From the NCBI GenBank assembly GCA_009801085.1, contig VNWV01000002.1, positions 3,348,001-3,412,000 of the forward strand: a stretch of 64,000 bases of DNA, written 5' to 3'. The first letter of the stretch is position 1; each line of letters opens with the position of its first letter. The notes under the pieces were generated by a model that was not told where the DNA came from, did not search any database, and was given only the letters and a program-made list of their open reading frames with translations. Source of the DNA: Lasiodiplodia sp. COLG20. Lineage: Eukaryota > Ascomycota > Dothideomycetes > Botryosphaeriales > Botryosphaeriaceae. Made by a program: the position numbers and the translations under genes. This document shows, piece by piece, positions 43,566 to 55,949 of the stretch.

Positions 43566-44670
43566 CTACTGAGCCTTCAACTTCTCCGTAAGCTCAGGCA
43601 CCTTCTCGAAGAGATCGCCAACCAGACCAACGTCTGCAACTTGGAAGATGGGCGCGTCCGCGTCCTTGTTGATGGCAGCAATGACCTTGCTGTCCTTCAT
43701 ACCAGCCAGATGCTGGATAGCACCAGAAATACCAGCGCAGAGGTAGAGCTGCGGCGCAACGTTCTTGCCCGTCTGGCCGACCTGCAGGCTGTTGTCCGCA
43801 AAGCCACTGTCGACAGCGGCACGAGACGCACCGATGGCCGCGCCAAGCGCGTCAGCGAGCGGAGGCATCAGGCGGTCGAACTCCTCCTTCGACTTCAGAC
43901 CACGTCCACCGGAGACGACCTTGCTGGCCGTGGCCAGGTCGGGCCTGTCAGACTTGGCCAGATCCTCCGAAATCCACTCAGTAGGGCTGTCCGCCTTGGG
44001 GTCAACACCTTCCTCGAGCTGCGCACTTCCACCTTCGGTCTCGCCCGCCGGGAAAGCAGTGCCGCGGACGGTTATGATCTTGATGGGGTCCGAGGACTGG
44101 ACGGTGAGGATGGCGTTGCCAGCATAGATGGGGCGGACGAAGGCTGCACACGTCAGATTTGAAGCCGGCTGTCAATGATCATCAATCAGAAAACCTACTG
44201 TCCTCGCTCTCGATGGCCGTGATGTCAGAGAGCTGCGACACATCGAGCAGAGCGGCTACACGCGGCAGAAGGTTCTTGCCGAAGGCAGAGTGGCCCGCAA
44301 GGATATGGGTGAAACCGCCCTTCTTGATATTTTCCACCAGCAGCGGGGCATAGTTCTCCGGAAGACCCTTGTCGTATGCACCGTTGTCCACAAAGATGAT
44401 CTTATCCAGACCCTTCACTTTGGCCGCCGCATCGGCAACGCCCTTGATGTTGCTCCCAGCAACGATTGCCGTGACAGGACCGCCTAGCTTTTGCGCAGCC
44501 GTCACAGCGGCCAATGAACCGGGGTTGAGTTTGCCCTCGCGTTGCTCGAGGACGGCCAGGGTGGAGAGTAACCGCGCGACGAAGGACTGGTGGGGTAGCG
44601 AAATCGGGCGGACTGATCTGAGCTGGGTGCGCGCTTGGCGAAGCGCGGTGTTGCGCACGGTCGAGAACAT
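43566..44670 (-). CDS. Electron transfer flavoprotein alpha subunit, mitochondrial
   Basis: Two exons, 44670-44199 and 44143-43566, with a 55-bp intron (GTAGGT donor), give 349 aa, the usual length. The N-terminus is a mitochondrial presequence: many Arg, Ser and Ala and no acidic residue in the first 30, ending near [14 protein letters not shown]. Domain I contains [21 protein letters not shown]. Domain II has the FAD-binding signature [14 protein letters not shown], then [29 protein letters not shown], which contacts the FAD phosphates and ribityl chain. With the beta subunit it takes electrons from acyl-CoA and other dehydrogenases in the matrix and passes them to ETF:ubiquinone oxidoreductase. 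The promoter is shared with the divergent SWI3-like gene (444 bp between the two ATGs). Confidence 0.95.
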
Positions 44671-45114
44671 GGCGGCGAGAGGCGTGCGTGGAGAGATGGG
44701 GACGGGCCGGGGGAGGGGTGAGGAATTGGGAGGGAAGAGACGCAGCGGCTTGTGAGAGCGTCAAGCTTGAGCTCCGAGAGTCGGCTTCTGTCCGAGGTAA
44801 TCCACAAGAGCTTCTAGATGCCGCCTTTCCGTTTTGGAGCTAGCGTCTTGGCACCGTCGCGGAGAGACCAGCGGCGCGCTGAAGAAGTTCACGTCCCAGG
44901 TCCTCCACGACGCGCATCATCCGCCATCGTCCTCGCGCCCTCCATCGCGCCCTATATTCTCCCTCTCGACGCGCCACTGCTGCGATCGCGTCGCTCACTT
45001 CTACCTAACGCCCCCGCGTTTTCCCCGCTGTTTGCGCAGCCTCGCGCTTTCTCCGTTCCAACGTAGCTTCATCCCCAGGCCCATCGCGCCTGCCCAATTC
45101 TCGCCTGCATCGCG
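44671..45114. promoter_or_regulatory. Divergent promoter region, ETF alpha / SWI3-like gene
   Basis: A 444-bp gap lies between two divergent start codons. C/T-rich leaders precede both genes. A short open frame at 44818-45066 overlaps this region and shows no motif. No specific operator is recognised. Confidence 0.45.
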
Positions 45115-47826
45115 ATGGCCGACGAGCTTCTTGGTGTCGACAACTCCCTCGCACCTGCACAAGACGTTGACGCGCCTTCCGCTGCCGACGACGGCGCTGC
45201 TGACGCTCCGACCGCCGACTCTCAGATCGAACAACCCACAGGTATGTCACGCCAATACTGTTCACAAACTGCTGCCCGCCGGTCATCATGTCTGCTTCCG
45301 ATGACGACGATCTCCCCGCGTCGGCTTTTTTCGAGGACCATCTCCCCTGGCCTCCCCCGTCCGGCGAACCCTTCGATGCCTGGCCTCAAGAGCTCCACCC
45401 ACCCCCGCCCGCACTCAACGAGGAGTCCAGCCCTTTGAGCTCAGTGCCTTCCGACCTGTCGGATTTTGTCAACTGGGGTGAGCTGTGCTATTCCTCATGG
45501 ATACTGGTTTGGCAGCTTCCCTAAAGACAAATGGCATTGTTGCTGAACCTGTGAGCTTTCGACACACTGGGCTGGTGCGCGGTGGAGCTCTACGAGGTAT
45601 CACTCTTCAACTATCACACCTGAAATGTTGGAGATGGCTGTTGGTGCCGCTACGGGGATTCGTGGACTTCTCACCTAGCTAGTAGTCTTGACCACTCTTC
45701 TGAGCTCGTAACTGACGGAGAAGTGAACAGACGCCGATACAGCCATGGCAGACGACGCTCAGGACTCGGCGCAGAAGGACAATTCGACTCCTGCCCCGGT
45801 ATCGGATAATCCCCTTGACGCGCCTGAAGGACCCAGACCTGACACTGAGGATGCCGATGGAGCGGAGGACGAGGAGATGGGTGGCATGGACGACACGAAG
45901 AAGGAAGCCACCAGCCCAGAGAAGGAAGCCGGGGATAACGCCGATGCCGCCGCAGATGACCAACCTGCTCAGACCAAATCCGCATTGGAGAACCAAGCCC
46001 GTTCTCACCTCATTGCGCAGACTCATGCCATCATCCTACCGAGTTACAGCACTTGGTTCGACATGAACACGATCCACAACATCGAGCGCAAGGCTCTTCC
46101 TGAGTTCTTCAACAGTAGGAACCGTAGCAAGACTCCCGCGGTCTACAAGGACTACCGTGATTTCATGGTCAACACCTACCGCTTGAACCCTGCCGAATAT
46201 CTCACCGTCACCGCCTGTCGCCGCAACCTTGCTGGCGATGTTTGCGCAATCATGCGTGTGCACGCTTTCCTCGAGCAGTGGGGCCTGGTCAACTATCAAG
46301 TCGACCCGGACACTAGGCCATCAAACATTGGTCCTCCTTTTACTGGCCACTTCAAGATCACGGCGGACACTCCTCGTGGTCTGCAACCTCACCAGCCTGC
46401 TCCCAAGTCTGTAGTGACCGTAGGCAAGCCTCTGACTGCCACGGAGCGTCTCGCGAGTCAAACGCCTGTGTCGAAGGAGGATCTCAACCTTGAAATCCGC
46501 CGCAATGCCTACGAGTCGAACGGAAAAGAAGTCACGCCCGCCGACACCAAGGATAAATCCGCCAATGGGGAAGGATCGGCTACAAACGGAACCCAGTTAG
46601 CCGACAGCAAGTCTCTCGTGGATGCCCTCAAGGAGCCTGGTCGTCAGGTCAACTGCTTTTCGTGCGGTATTGACTGCACCCGCGTACATTATCACAACAC
46701 AAAATCCGCCCCGCACTCTGCATCCGGTAAGACCGCTGCGATGCTCAAATACGATCTCTGCCCGAACTGCTTCTTGGAAGGTCGTTTCCCCTCTTCGAGC
46801 ACTGCATCAGACTACACCAAAATCGAGAATGACAAGTATTCGGGTATCCCTGACCGGAATGCGCCTTGGACGGATGGAGAGACTCTGCGCCTTCTGGAAG
46901 CATTGGAAATGTTTGATGAGGACTGGAACCAGGTCGCAGAATACGTTGGCAACCGGACAAGAGAAGAGTGTGTCCTCAAATTCCTCCAACTGGAAATCGA
47001 GGACCAGTATCTTGAGGAGCAGGAGAATGGAAACAAAACCGAGCTCACTGGAGGCAACCTCGCCCATCTGAGCAACGGCCGCGTCCCCTTTTCCCAGGCT
47101 GACAATGCTGTTTTGTCTGTTATGGGCTTCCTCGCTGGCCTGGCAGACCCTGCCGTCACCGCTGCAGCGGCTGGTAAGAGCGTGGACGAGATGAAGCGCG
47201 CATTGAGGGAGAAGCTTGAGAAGGGCGATGCACCTTCGGGTGAGTCTAACAAAGGCAAGGAGAAGGAAGCTTCTGCTACACCTGCGGCTCCCGAGGCCAA
47301 GGTCAAGAACGAAGACAGTATGGACGTCGACACGGGCTCGCCGCAGGCAGCCGGCGCTGTGGCTACTCAAACTGATGCTAGCAAGCCGGCCAACCCCTAT
47401 GCTACCGTCCCGCTCGCTTTGTCAGCGGCTCGTGCTGCGGCGCTGGCTTCGCATGAGGAGCGTAACATCTCCCGTCTGGTATCCAGTGCTGTCAACGTGG
47501 AGCTACAGAAGATGCAACTCAAGCTGCAGCAATTCTCAGAGCTGGAACAAGTCCTCTCGGCTGAGCGTCGCGATCTTGAGCGCCGTCGACAGCAGCTCTT
47601 CCTTGACCGTCTCGGTTTCCAGAAGCGCATGCGTGCAGTTGAGGATGCTTTCAAGCGCGCCGCTATCTCTGGTCCCCAGGACGGCCTGAAGATTGTGCAA
47701 GAAGCAGTGCACGGCGCCGACGCCTTTGGCGAGAAGCTTGGTGTGCAAAAAGTGGGATCGGATGATGAAAGAGAAGCTACGCCGCTGAAGGAGGGCGACG
47801 AAGGTTTCAAGAGCCACGAGATCTAA
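45115..47826 (+). CDS. SWI/SNF-RSC chromatin remodelling subunit (RSC8/SWI3-like)
   Basis: The large exon 45731-47826 carries the conserved body. It has an acidic N-terminus, a SWIRM domain (IILPSYSTWFDMNTIHNIER to LEQWGLVNYQVDP), a ZZ-type zinc finger (NCFSCGIDC to LCPNCF), and a SANT domain (PWTDGETLRLLEALEMF to FLQLEIEDQYL). These are followed by the SVMGFLAGLADPAV segment and a long coiled coil for dimerisation (LQKMQLKLQQFSELEQVL onwards). Two first exons fit equally in phase: 45115-45241 (489-bp intron, 740 aa, MADELLGVDNS) and 45288-45477 (253-bp intron, 761 aa, MSASDDDDLP). Both end one base into a codon and join to GACGCC at 45731. The protein is a nuclear core subunit that holds SWI/SNF or RSC complexes together. 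Body identity is secure; the N-terminus is not. Confidence 0.92.
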
Positions 47827-49956
47827 GCATTATTCACGCTGAGGATGAGAAGAATATGGTGGATGCATGAAGGATGACAACGGGCTTTGGAAAGCTTAGA
47901 AGGCGTTTTTATTTTTCATCGTGATGAAGGTCCACTTGACTTAATACGGTCAAAGGGGAAAACCGAGGCGCTGGTGGGATCCGAACTTTCAGTTCGATAC
48001 ATTTTCTATTTTGTTCCCTGGGAATCAGAAGCATGCCCTTTTTTCTAAGCTAGCCGTCCCCTTTCCCGCCCTCTCCTGCCGGGTATTCAAAGAAAAGTAT
48101 AATGGGCCGGATGGGACGCGGCTTTTTCGTGTGCTGTATTTTAGTAGTATCCCTCACGGAATGATAACATCTGCTTCCTATTGCGGCGTTAGTGCGAAGG
48201 TTTATTAACTAGCGTGCAGACCGAAGTTAAGGCACATGGCGAGTTTTGGTGGCCGAGACATTGACGTGAAGAGATGACTCGCGTGGAGTCGGCCCTTGAA
48301 AGCAATCCTGGATAGTTTCAGGCGGAAATTCATGGCGGATGCGTCCACAGCGGCCACCGTGCTCATCGGAGTGTTGAGAGACATGCGTACGCGCCTCCGT
48401 GGCTCATGGTTCCGATGGTGGCCTGCGGGCGGGCGGCGCTCGGATGGTGGTCTGTGACGCTCTCGGCAAAACGACGTGATAGGCAAACCCAACAGCTTAT
48501 CCTCACATCATTAAGAATGAAAGGACAGCTGCAGCCTTGCGGAAAAATGGCAAGGCATTGCAACACGCGCCCTGCGGGACTTTTCTTCACTTCGCCTGTG
48601 TCGGATCATCGCGCTTCCTGCTACTGCTCGGATCCTCTTCCTCCCCTTCCTCCACATCCCTCCCCAATCAGCGCGCCAACGCATAATGTGCTGCTGATCA
48701 GGTACTGGGCAGATGCTGGGTCGGTCTCGCCGCGTCGATCAAGCGCGCGCGGGCCGGTTGCTGCACACGTTTGGGGTCACGTTGAGATACAAAATGGATG
48801 ACTCACAGAGCGGTTCGTGCGGGGAGAGAAATGAAACGACCCGTATATGGAAGGAGTTTGAGAGGGCAAAAAAAAAAGTTGAAAGCATTTTTTTTTCGTT
48901 GCGGGATTGGAAAATGTTAACAATGTTCTTTCTGCTCTGTTATTGGTCTTGTTCTCTCCTCCTTCCGTTACTGGATTCGTGAAACTAGCAGCAGCTGTCA
49001 TCCTCACATACATAGATAAATTGAGAAGTCATGCATGCAAGGCTGTTCGTGTGCAGCAACCCGCATCAGCACATGTCAGCGGACAACCCCGTACCTGGGA
49101 ACCCGCCAAGACAGCAGGTAGTGCCGACGGCAGTCAGCGAGAAATCATAGCTGAAAGGAAATACTGTCGCACCATCGCACTAGCGCCATTTCCATGCCAT
49201 TGGTTCAGGAGTCTTGGCCGGGGGGGCTGCTCTCTGCATGCGCAGACTGCAAGTCAGCTGCATGGGATGGAAGTTCTGGCTTGCATTCCGATGCAATGCA
49301 AGTAGCTCAACCAAGTAGAGAGTGTCACGATGTCAAGAGGAGGAGAGTAAAGTAGGGTGGGGAGTCGAATCGTTGATTTAAATATTCTAGGGAAAAGAGA
49401 CATCCAGCTTGACGTTCTCTTTTTTGGTTCCATCCAACGAGCGATGAGAAAAGGATTTTTGGCAGACTGAAATGTGATCCGTCCTCCCCCGCGATGTCTA
49501 CAAAGGAGACAATAACCAGCCACGTAGAGTGTTCGTGGCTCGTAAACAAAATAAAAGTGGCTTCCCATCAAATAAGCCAGGTAATACAGTAAATGCACCC
49601 ATAAATGCACCTTTTTTTGCTTTTGGTCAGGCTCTCCGGCAACGAACCTCTTTGTCCTTTGCTTGCCTTTTCCTCTGCTGCTGAAATGAGTATAAACGAT
49701 AAAAGCAAACCTCGCAAATAAGCACAAAACCAAGCGATCTCACTTGGGTACTAAAACTCCGGTGTCCGTGCTCGCTAAAAAGTCCTTTGGAAGGGACGAC
49801 AAGAGGAAGACCCTTTCGGGTGTTTGCTTCCTTTCCAATTTTCGAGAAAGAAGTGAAGATCAATCTTCTGAGACCGCTGTAACTGAGGAGAGAGGGGGGT
49901 ATTGTCAAACTCAACGAAAAAGAAACAGAAGGAGATGCGAGCGAAGAGAGGGCTCG
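47827..49956. other. Intergenic, convergent gene ends (2.1 kb)
   Basis: This is the 3' flank of the SWI3-like gene and of the bestrophin-like gene. Short homopolymer tracts lie near 48867-48895. No credible gene, RNA or repeat is seen. Confidence 0.5.
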
Positions 49957-51650
49957 TTACACCTCCTGCTTCTTCTTCTGCCGCGACTCGTGCATGCTCT
50001 TGCGGGCATCCTCAGCCTCGGACATTGTCTGGAACGGGCGGGAGCGGAGACGCTCGCGGATCTGACCGACGGAGCGAGCCGCCCAGGCGCCGTAGCCGTT
50101 GGGGCTGAAGGGGAAGAGCACGAGGTTGTCCTGGCGCTTGATGAACTGCTCGGGCTTGGGGGCGGGCGTCGAGGCGATGATGTCGATCTCGGCGGCCAGC
50201 TGGTTGCAGTAGTCGTCGAGCGGCAGGTCGTTGACGTCGTTGCCGAAGGGGTTCTCAATCTCGCGACCGATGGCCTCGAAGCCCAGGATGATGTAGGCGG
50301 CTGCGATGGTACCGGGGATGGTGACCCACTGCAGCGACTCCCACAGCTGGAAGGGCAACAGGAGGACGTAGAGCCATGCGATTTGCGAGATGGCAATCGT
50401 GTAGGCGATCGGAAGAGGGGTGGTGAGAACGCGTTCGGTGCCGGCGAGGACGTCGTTGAGCTGGAAGATTGCCTGGGTGGCTTGGACCTGGTGGTAGCCC
50501 TTGAGCTTCGCCTCGCCGCCCTCGGGAGCCTCGGTCAGAGTATCAACGTAGCGGCTGAGGTGGTTGAGGATCTCGAGGGGCAGGTTGCCAAGCGGCTTCT
50601 TCGCGCGCTTGAGCTGCTTGCGAGGGTTCGATTCGGCCATGGGCACACCCAGGTATTCGCCGAAAACCTTCCAGGGAGACTTCTTGGGCGGGATCAGAAG
50701 ATCGGGATCTTCAGCTTCCTTGGCATACGTGTCGAGGTGCTGGACCAAGCCCTGGAGGTCCTCGTAGTGGACATAGGGCTCGAAGCGCAGCTTGTGCTTG
50801 AGAGCGTTGGCGAAGGCCACGATGAGGTTCAGGCCGGTGCTGTTGAATGGTCAGCTGTTGTACGATTGGGGGTCCTGGCGGAAGGGACGGACAGTTTGCC
50901 AAGCACATCCTCCTTGCCCTCTTCGCCCTCAGCCTCCGAGGCGGAAACCCAAATCTCACGGGCCAGTGTTTGCGAGACAAGCATGAGCTGGGCCCAGTAC
51001 TTGCGGCCTTCGGAGTAGCGTTCGTAGGAGGTGGTGCTGCGGAGCGAGATGGCGAGGGAGACGACGAAGCCGAGGACAGTCAGAAGAATGTTGGAGACAC
51101 CGAGCGGGTAGACGAATTGCGAGATGCAAGTACTGTATGTAATTAGCACCGCGCCTTAATTGAAAATCAGCACTGCAATTGCAAAACGCACATTAACGTC
51201 GCCCACAAACCGCAACTGAAGACAGGCAGGACAAGCTCCGGGAAGATGCTTCCGTGCATGCGCAGGAACATGGGCCACTTGGAGTGCTTGTCGATGGCGC
51301 GCGGTCCTTCCTGCAGCGAGGTTAGCGGGTGACGGGGCACAGGGCTGGTGGAGTCGGCATACGAAGTAGTCGTCCAGATCAATGGACTTGGTACGCTTCT
51401 GGCGGAACTTGCGCATGGCCGGAGCCACCTGCGGATCGGGGGAGAAGGTAGTCTCGAGAGGCTTCGACTCCATGTCGATTTTCTCCTGATCAGTTACGGC
51501 GGTGCCGCTACTCGACGGCGGAATCTGGTGGATCGAGGGCACCGAGGGAACCGGTTCTACGGGCTCCATGGGAGCCTCGATCCTGACGCTGCGCTGGCTC
51601 GCGGTGCCGGAGCGCTGGCGCTGGTGCTGGTAGTCCATGCCGTCGGCCAT
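49957..51650 (-). CDS. Bestrophin-like / RFP-TM chloride channel family membrane protein
   Basis: Four exons, 51650-51363, 51310-51192, 51132-50893 and 50839-49957, give 509 aa. Introns are 52, 59 and 53 bp; the last has an unusual GTCCGT donor, but the frame and protein continuity require it. After a disordered N-terminus of about 95 residues come the first membrane helix pair (GSIFPELVLPVFSCGLWATL and FVYPLGVSNILLTVLGFVVSLAISLRSTTSYERYSEGRK). The SYERYSEGRKYW motif is the family hallmark following helix 2. A long cytoplasmic helical region and a second helix pair follow (PIAYTIAISQIAWLYVLLLPF, WVTIPGTIAAAYIILGFEAIG), then NPFGNDVNDLPLDDYC, typical of the UPF0187/bestrophin group. It is probably an anion channel of the plasma or an inner membrane; fungal members are little studied. 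Confidence 0.9.
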
Positions 51651-53856
51651 TGTGTCTGGCTGGCGGTGGTGATGGGAAGGGGAGAAGAAGAAGGTATAAT
51701 TGACTTGACGCGTATAGGAAATTGATAATGAACGCGAGACCTTGGTCTGACCGATATACGGGAGTGCAGGAACGGAGCCACTGACTGAAGAGCTCTGAAT
51801 GTTGAGTGGGTGGGAGTGCTTTTGTATGATAGACCACCCTGGTGGAGCACGCGCTGCAGGGTGTCCGATCGAGCGCACGTACACGACGAGCACGTAGCCC
51901 GCGGATGCAGAGCTTTAATAATGCGGAATGCTTGCAGGGCCTGAAACAATCAATGCCCGTGCGCTAGCCGCTGTGTGTACGTCGGCACCATGCTCCGCGA
52001 GCTATGAATATTCCTCCGCGTACACGAAGCTAGCAAACGAGGTCCCGCGCCGTTAACGCGGCGGTCAAAGCAGTGGACGTATAGACATGGGCGCGACAGG
52101 GCGTTGAACTGCGATGCCTAGCGCGACGACGATCTAGAAGCTCTGGACACGCAGCCCGCATCCCCCAACATGCCATCCGTGCGTAGGCCCGGCGGAGAGC
52201 TCCAATACCTAGCGATCATCGAGTCAGGTACATACCGCCCTCGTCGCCGCCAACGGGCGCCATCCCGTCCGCCCTGCGCCATGAGGCCTGCCGCCGTCAG
52301 CTCCCTCCAGTCATCATCCTCCGTCCTCCCTCCCCTCACAACCGCTACCCTGCCGGCGTCTCACCCGCCCCTGCCCAGCAAGCCACCGCGGCAGCCAGCT
52401 GAAGCCGCCCCTGAAGAGTGCAGCAGTACGCGCGAGCGACTTGACAAACAGCAGCGATGGAAAGCTGCGCGACGCCAGTGTGCTGGCACCGTGAGACGCG
52501 CCCTCCTTACCTTGTCGGCTTCTCGACGGTTCGCCTCCCGGCCATCCCCGCAAAGAATTGCCGCGGCCTTAGGATGACGCCGTCGCCGCCGCCGCACGCT
52601 ATGAGGCTGTGACGACGGTCTAAGGATAGCAACAAGTCGAGGCCTCCTACCGACTCTGATCGCGCTTTTTTTTTTTTTTTTACCGCCGGATCATGTGTCT
52701 CCACCCCCAGAGGTGGCTGAGGCGGTGGCCGTCATCAATCAATTCGTAGCCCGGCGCGGCGCCGGTCGGTGTCCGGCCGAAAGGGGCCTCGGTAGGGTTT
52801 CGCAATGCCCGACGACGCGCTTCAGACCGCGCCTCGTACCACGCACGACTGCTTTACTCGAAGATTCGTTGGCCGATCGAGATCTGCCGCCCGCTTCGAG
52901 AAGCTGGCGAATCGATAGAGAGCATGTTGATCAGCGGGGTCGGCGATTATCGTATTGTAGATCACCAACGACTCGCTCAAGCACGAGATCGCACTGCCAC
53001 GACCATTGACTAAATTCACGAGCGGATGGAGCGTCAATCAGGCCACGAATATATAAGGGAGCATGCACAGGCGCGTCGAGACAATGAATCCGACTCCCCA
53101 TGCCGTCACTGTGCTGCTACTGTGCGAGCTGTTGTCGCACCAGATACGTACACGTACTTGAGTGGCGGAGGGGCGGCTGCGTCAGCATCGTTCCACCCGA
53201 TCGCCTATGATTCTTTACGGAGCTACCGGAAGAGCATTGGATTGACCTATCAAGCGGATGTACCCGGACTACTGCAGGAAAGAAGAAAAAAATATCCAAG
53301 CTCGTATTGCCGAAACGCCAAGCACAAGCCGTCAGTAGAAAAGAAAAAAGCAAGTCCAATGGTTGATCCAGGGAAGAGCAGCGCCAAGTGTCCTGTCCAA
53401 TTATCAAAGGGTATTAATCTCTGTTGACTTTTCTGGGGTAAGAAGACCCCGGCGCTGAATGGCTATACCTCGCTCTATTGCCGTACTGTGAGTGCTCGCG
53501 AGGGTTTCAGCGCTGTAGGAGCTGCGAGCTTATTAGTGATAGGTCGTATACTCCAAGCTCGCTTCCTTGTGCTTTCCCCTGCCCAGGCACCGTCGGCCCG
53601 CAGCTGGCTGAATCCAGTTCTTTGAGATCCAAAATTCTACTAACCAAAAGACCTTCGTCAGGAAGGCACGAGTCTTAGACTAGCCAAATTTTCAAAGCCG
53701 CGTTGATCGTCTTTTTTTTTTTTTTTGTTGCCATGTCTTTACGCTTTGTTTCATGTTCAATTGTCTCCGCTGCAGGATGATGATGTTGGATGGTAGAAGC
53801 CTCGAGAAGTCGACGGAGCGCGTAGTTTACCTCGAAGCTATGGCGCAGATATTCAA
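51651..53856. other. Intergenic (2.2 kb)
   Basis: This is the upstream region of the bestrophin-like gene followed by a gene-free stretch. T-tracts lie near 52665-52682 and 53713-53726. No motif-bearing open frame or RNA gene is seen. Confidence 0.5.
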
Positions 53857-54921
53857 CTACTCGTCATCAGCTTCGTCATCATCGCCATCGTCGTTGTCGT
53901 CCTCATCATCGCCGTCATCGTCTTCATCGTCGTCGTCGTTCTCGTCCTCGCCATCGTCGTCATCGTCGTCGAGCAACTCCAGCTCCAGAAGACGGCTCCG
54001 CTCAAGTGACTCCCTATGGTCGTCCACATACGCTTTCATCTGGCGTTTGGTACTGAGTATCAACTGTGCGACGACCCGATCGCCGTTTTGCTCATCCGGC
54101 CTTGCATGGAGAGCACCGATCGTCCTACCGGCGCGCGTCAACGAGTTCGAAGGAGCAGGAATGAAAATGCCAAGTTCTCCAGTCCGAAGCTGATCCTTCT
54201 CAGCAGCAGCCTGGTACTCCTCCCAGACCTCTGCGTTATAGTACTTCCATCCACGCGCCCTGTCGCGCAGGAACAACGTGCCAGGACCCTTCAAGGCTGT
54301 GACGACGACCAGCGGAGAGGGATCCAGTACTCCAGCAGTAGTGTCCGGAACGCTCGTGTCTTCGACATGCCACTCGGGAGGGTAGCCGTCGGCCCTGAAC
54401 GGATCCGTGAAGACCCTCAGCTCGTATCCGGCATACTCCTTGTCCGGACCGATCCAGTTCTTGCGGACGTACTGGAGAAGCTTCACCAGCGGCGTCATGA
54501 CATCTCCGGCCGTGTACTCCTTGAGCCAATCACCCAGAGTCGAGGGCTGCGCGTCAGAGCTGCCGTTGTGGATGACTCTCGAAGTGAAGGGGATTTTCAG
54601 GCCGGCCAGCGAAGCGAGCTGGTCCAGGTCGGCCATGTAGTAGACGGTGCTGGCCCACTGGCCCTCCTTGAGGACTGAGATCTTCATCGCGTGGGCGTGC
54701 GCCGTGCCCTCGTCGCGGAAGCGGAGGATGTCGTAGGAGCTGAACTTGTTGATCCTGTCGATCAAGGGCCTGTACGTCTTCTCCTTCTTCTTTCTCCTGG
54801 CCCGTTTGCCGGTGGAGTCGTCGGACGTTTCGTCGTTCTCCCAGACGGTGACTTCCCTGAATTCGGTCGGCGGGCCGGTGCCTGTGTAGCCCAACAGCGG
54901 GATCAGAGTTTTGTACGCCAT
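53857..54921 (-). CDS. Unknown protein with long acidic C-terminal tail
   Basis: A single exon encodes 354 aa from the ATG at 54921. The first 300 residues look globular. They include a basic KRARRKKKEK patch (possible nuclear signal), PPEWHVEDT, LVVVTALKGPGTLFLRD and GALHARPDEQNGDRVVAQLIL. The order His-x-Glu/Asp, PGT strand, then His and Arg before a final strand recalls double-stranded beta-helix (DUF1826/2-oxoglutarate-oxygenase-like) proteins, but the match is by eye and weak. The last 45 residues are almost only Asp and Glu, encoded by a GAT/GAC/GAA simple repeat at about 53857-53975. Such tails bind histones or other basic partners in some proteins; here that is inference. No close family is recognised. 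Confidence 0.7.
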   Translation of the reverse strand: MAYKTLIPLLGYTGTGPPTEFREVTVWENDETSDDSTGKRARRKKKEKTYRPLIDRINKFSSYDILRFRDEGTAHAHAMKISVLKEGQWASTVYYMADLDQLASLAGLKIPFTSRVIHNGSSDAQPSTLGDWLKEYTAGDVMTPLVKLLQYVRKNWIGPDKEYAGYELRVFTDPFRADGYPPEWHVEDTSVPDTTAGVLDPSPLVVVTALKGPGTLFLRDRARGWKYYNAEVWEEYQAAAEKDQLRTGELGIFIPAPSNSLTRAGRTIGALHARPDEQNGDRVVAQLILSTKRQMKAYVDDHRESLERSRLLELELLDDDDDDGEDENDDDDEDDDGDDEDDNDDGDDDEADDE

Positions 54922-55949
54922 ATCGACTGCTGATTATGTGGAGAAGCTGGTGTTGTCGTCGTTGTGGTTTTGTGTGGAAGATCTTGGAGTGGGAATGTCG
55001 AGGAAGGAATTGTCGTCGAGAAAAGCGGCCAAGAAAACCGGGCAGACTCTTCTGCTTGGAAAGCTTCAAGGCCTGTCAGAAGATCTGACGGCCTTGCGAA
55101 GATTGTCTAACCTAGGTCTTGATGGTGAGGGTGTTGTTGTTGGAGCAGTAGAAGAAGAGGAGCGAGTCCTATAACGGACATCAAGTCGGACGTGGCCCGT
55201 GCGCACCACCCAGGCCATGCCGGCATGACGATTGGCCGCGCAGCTGTCCGATGCTGCGAAGATGCACCTAGCCAGAGCCTTCTTCCAACCTCAGCTAAAT
55301 TCGGAGACAATTGTGAGCCCAGAAGTAGGCGTTCAGAAAGCCCAATGACACAACATCCGTCCATCATAGGCAACATAAGCACTTGCAGTGGCGAGCTTCA
55401 AGGTCTGCTCGATACGTAGCCGCCTGAATATCATCGCCTCTGGAATCATATCGGTTAAGTCTAGATTCTCGATGGAACTGATCAAACTGTAGTCGAAGGG
55501 AAAGTAACAAGCAGCAGGGCAGACATAGCAACGAAACTATAGGAAGCACAAAGCCTCGATAATGGCCAAGACGAAGTGAGGATTGTCAAGAAAATCGTGG
55601 CATGACTTGCGCCTTGTCATCCGTTACCAACGGACCTTCCGCCGAGTCATTTCTGACATGGAAACACGGAATCTATCTCTTCTGATGTTGCATTCCTCAC
55701 CCTTGCTCACGCTCGATTGGAATCTCAGGCAAGGGAGGGGCAGCGGACCGTAACGTACCACACGGCTGGATCTACCTGGCAACGGCAAAGTCCATCGTTC
55801 ACCCTTAGAAGCACGGCCCCTATCGGCAGCACCCAAATCTACGCGTCCTCTCTCCAATCGCGCGCGAAGCCGAGTCGCATGATTCCTCTCACTCACATCG
55901 GAGTTTAGCTCACTGGCCAAAATCGCCGACGGCACATCGCTAGCCTCCG
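54922..55949. other. Divergent intergenic region (1.0 kb)
   Basis: This is the shared upstream region of the acidic-tailed protein (-) and the ABC transporter (+). No open frame with a motif is seen and no drug-response element could be identified with confidence. Confidence 0.45.

Noticed and set aside
49744..51018. 424-codon plus-strand open frame
   Set aside because: Antisense shadow of the bestrophin-like gene.
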